In this document: piece after piece, positions 62,267-64,000 of the stretch | Position numbering within the stretch: position 1 is the first letter of the stretch | Layout: every line of letters starts with the position of its first letter | Program-made: the position numbers and the translations under genes | Origin: Streptomyces fradiae ATCC 10745 = DSM 40063 | GTDB taxonomy: Bacteria > Actinomycetota > Actinomycetes > Streptomycetales > Streptomycetaceae | Reading direction: 5' to 3' | Length of the DNA: 64,000 nt | Assembly: GCF_008704425.1 (NCBI RefSeq) | Contig: NZ_CP023696.1 | Span: forward strand, 5,496,501-5,560,500 | The notes under the pieces: generated by a model | Seen by the model: only the letters and a program-made list of their open reading frames with translations | The model's database searches: none | What the model was told of the DNA's origin: nothing

Positions 62267-62695
62267 ATGCTGAGCGCCAAGCAGATCCAGGTCACCTTCG
62301 ACTGCGCCGAGCCCGAGCGCCTCGCCCGCTTCTGGTGCGAGGTGCTGGGCTACGTCGTACCGCCGCCGCCGGACGGCTTCGCCACCTGGGACGCGTACCG
62401 GGACGCGCAGCCGCCGGAGGAGCGCGACGCGTGGTTCGCCTGCGTCGACCCCTCGGGCGCGGGCCCCCGGCTGTACTTCCAGCGCGTCCCCGAGGGCAAG
62501 GCCGCCAAGAACCGGGTGCACCTCGACGTGCGCGTCGCCACCGGGCTCAGCGGGCCGGAGCGCCTCGCCGCCCTGGAGGCCGAGTGCGCCCGCCTGGTCC
62601 CGCTCGGCGCGGTCCACGTGCGGACGCTCTACGACGGCGAGGACGCGTGCATCCCCATGCTCGACATCGAGGGCAACGAGTTCTGCCTCGACTGA
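62267..62695 (+). CDS. VOC-superfamily (glyoxalase-like) protein
   Basis: This is a 142-residue protein with the paired beta-alpha-beta-beta-beta units of the vicinal oxygen chelate fold (QVTFDCAEPERLARFWCEVLGY near the start, NRVHLDVRV in the middle, MLDIEGNEFCLD at the end). Members bind metal and act as lyases, dioxygenases or antibiotic-binding proteins. The variant here is the common actinobacterial glyoxalase-like domain protein of unknown substrate. It stands alone after the rocD terminator. Confidence 0.9.
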   Translation: MLSAKQIQVTFDCAEPERLARFWCEVLGYVVPPPPDGFATWDAYRDAQPPEERDAWFACVDPSGAGPRLYFQRVPEGKAAKNRVHLDVRVATGLSGPERLAALEAECARLVPLGAVHVRTLYDGEDACIPMLDIEGNEFCLD

Positions 62696-62748
62696 ACGAC
62701 ACCGCCGCCGCCACCCCACGCGCCACGGTTCCGGAGGGGAAGTCGCGC

Positions 62749-64000
62749 ATGACCGTCGCCGTATGGGAGGCAGTCCGGCGCCGGCCCGGACGGTTCCCGG
62801 TGTCCGGGTGGGTGCCGCGCTGCTGGGCGTTCCTGCTGGGCGGGACGGTCCTCGGGCTCGTCGTGCTGGTGGTGTTCGCCGCCCTGGTGGCCGCCGGGAC
62901 CGTCCTGGCCCCGGTGGGCGCCGGACTGCTCCTGCTGCTCGCCGCCGCCCTGCTCGGGTTGCCCGTCGCCGCCCTGGAGCGGCGGCGGTTGCGGCTCGTC
63001 GACCCCGAGCCGCCGCCCTCCCCGCACGGCACCCCGCCCCGTGCCGATGCGCCCGCCTGGCTGGGCGCCAGGCTCCGGGAGCGGGCCACCTGGCGGGAGC
63101 TCGCGTACACGCTGCTCCTCGGCGTCGTCCTCACCGCCACCGGACTCGGTTTCACCGCCCTGCTCGGCCTGTCGGCGGTCCTCACCGCGACGCCGGTCAT
63201 CGTGTGGGCCGTCGCCCCCGAGACGGTCATGCTCATCCCCGGCAAGGCCGTCCCGCACCCGCTCGCCGCCCTCCCGGCCACCGCCGTCGGCCTCCTCGGC
63301 CTGCTCCTCGCCGCCTACACGGGCGGCCTGCTGGCGGGCGCGCACGTGTGGCTCGCCAAGGCCCTGCTGTCGCCCCGCGACGAGGAACCCAACGGCCGCG
63401 TCATCGAACTGACCCGCTCCCGCGCCCGCCTCGCCGACGCCTTCGAAGCCGAGCGCCGCCGCATCGAACGCGACCTCCACGACGGTGCCCAGCAGCAGCT
63501 CGTCGCCCTCTCCATGACCCTCGGCCTGGCCGAACTGGAGCTGCGCGGCCACGACTCGCCCGCCGCCCCGCTCGTCACCCGCGCCCGCGCGGAGGCCCGC
63601 GGCGCCCTCGACCAGCTCCGCGACCTCGTCCGCGGCATCCACCCCCAGGTCCTCACCGACCACGGACTGCCCGCCGCCGTCACCGAGGTCGCCCTGCGCC
63701 ACCCGGTACCGGTCACCGTCGACATCGACCTCCCGCACCGGCTGCCCGCGGCCGTCGAGACGACGGCGTACTTCACCGTCACCGAGGCCCTGACCAACGC
63801 CGCCAAGCACGGCGGCGCCACCCGCGTCACCGTCACCGGCCGCCTCCGGGGCGACACCCTCCTCCTCACCGTCACCGACGACGGACGCGGAGGCGCCGAT
63901 CCGGAGGCCGGGACCGGTCTGCAAGGATTGGCCGACCGGCTCGCCATCCTGGGAGGCAGGCTCACCGTGACCAGTCCCGCCGGCGGCCCCACACGGCTGC
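62749..64000 (+). CDS. Two-component sensor histidine kinase (NarL-type), 3'-truncated by the window edge
   Basis: The first 417 codons of a membrane histidine kinase are present. ATG 62749 follows GGAGGGG by nine bases. The N-terminal half has four or more membrane helices (about 27-75, 118-155, 175-195) of the sensor type often seen in Streptomyces. The HisKA_3 phosphoacceptor is His244 in ERDLHDGAQQQLVALS. The ATPase domain shows TEALTNAAKHGGA (N-box) and DDGRGGADPEAGTGLQGLADR (G-box, about 381-401). The reading frame remains open at the last base, so only the C-terminal end is missing. A LuxR-type response regulator gene is expected just downstream. Confidence 0.93.
   Translation, partial: MTVAVWEAVRRRPGRFPVSGWVPRCWAFLLGGTVLGLVVLVVFAALVAAGTVLAPVGAGLLLLLAAALLGLPVAALERRRLRLVDPEPPPSPHGTPPRADAPAWLGARLRERATWRELAYTLLLGVVLTATGLGFTALLGLSAVLTATPVIVWAVAPETVMLIPGKAVPHPLAALPATAVGLLGLLLAAYTGGLLAGAHVWLAKALLSPRDEEPNGRVIELTRSRARLADAFEAERRRIERDLHDGAQQQLVALSMTLGLAELELRGHDSPAAPLVTRARAEARGALDQLRDLVRGIHPQVLTDHGLPAAVTEVALRHPVPVTVDIDLPHRLPAAVETTAYFTVTEALTNAAKHGGATRVTVTGRLRGDTLLLTVTDDGRGGADPEAGTGLQGLADRLAILGGRLTVTSPAGGPTRL

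Overview
The window is about 74% GC with near-total G/C at third codon positions, AAGGAG-type ribosome sites, GTG/TTG starts and actinomycete gene families (SARP and LAL regulators, Lrp–DDAH–RocD, CtaD). It looks like a Streptomyces chromosome segment, probably an arm-proximal accessory region. No rRNA, tRNA, insertion sequence or CRISPR array was seen.

Layout. 1-2671: two tandem cytochrome P450s, the first cut by the window edge. 3011-12040: two large STAND/NACHT-like NTPases. The first is membrane-anchored and appears broken by a frameshift; a small membrane protein lies between them on the other strand. 12463-16810: a lipoprotein and an AfsR-like SARP regulator. 16993-37560: a RiPP cluster, entirely on the minus strand. 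37746-38533: a VapBC-type toxin-antitoxin pair. 38910-41170: a stand-alone cytochrome oxidase subunit I (ctaD) and a small membrane protein. 41370-47755: a secreted subtilase, an anti-sigma-type ATPase and a LAL (large LuxR) regulator. 47819-57375: a compact minus-strand NRPS-like cluster with a divergent LuxR regulator at 57774. 59248-64000: Lrp regulator, dimethylargininase and ornithine aminotransferase, then a VOC protein and a histidine kinase that runs off the end.

The RiPP cluster is the main interest. A 56-residue precursor (37390-37560) carries a 21-residue core in which 20 residues are Cys, Ser or Thr. It sits upstream of a SARP activator, an RRE/E1-like scaffold protein fused to what looks like a dead YcaO domain, two complete YcaO cyclodehydratases that both end in PHPFP, a doubled SagB-type dehydrogenase, a split LanB pair (glutamylation and elimination-type proteins), an M50 protease with its own PqqD/RRE-like domain, and an ABC-2 exporter. 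The predicted route is leader binding, cyclodehydration of Cys/Ser/Thr, azoline oxidation, tRNA-Glu-dependent dehydration, leader removal and export. The gene set fits a goadsporin-like linear azole/dehydroamino-acid peptide or an atypical thiopeptide. Only one SpaB_C/TbtC/TbtD-type protein is present, and the core starts with Cys rather than Ser.

The second cluster couples an adenylation–thiolation–reductase NRPS (valine-like pocket read by eye) with a HisF-like TIM barrel whose key catalytic Asp appears replaced by Asn, two paralogous FAD oxidoreductases, an MDR reductase and a TenA-like protein. I could not match it to a known pathway.

Non-coding DNA is rich in tandem repeats, long hairpins, and a 37-bp bipartite element found in two separate gene-free stretches.
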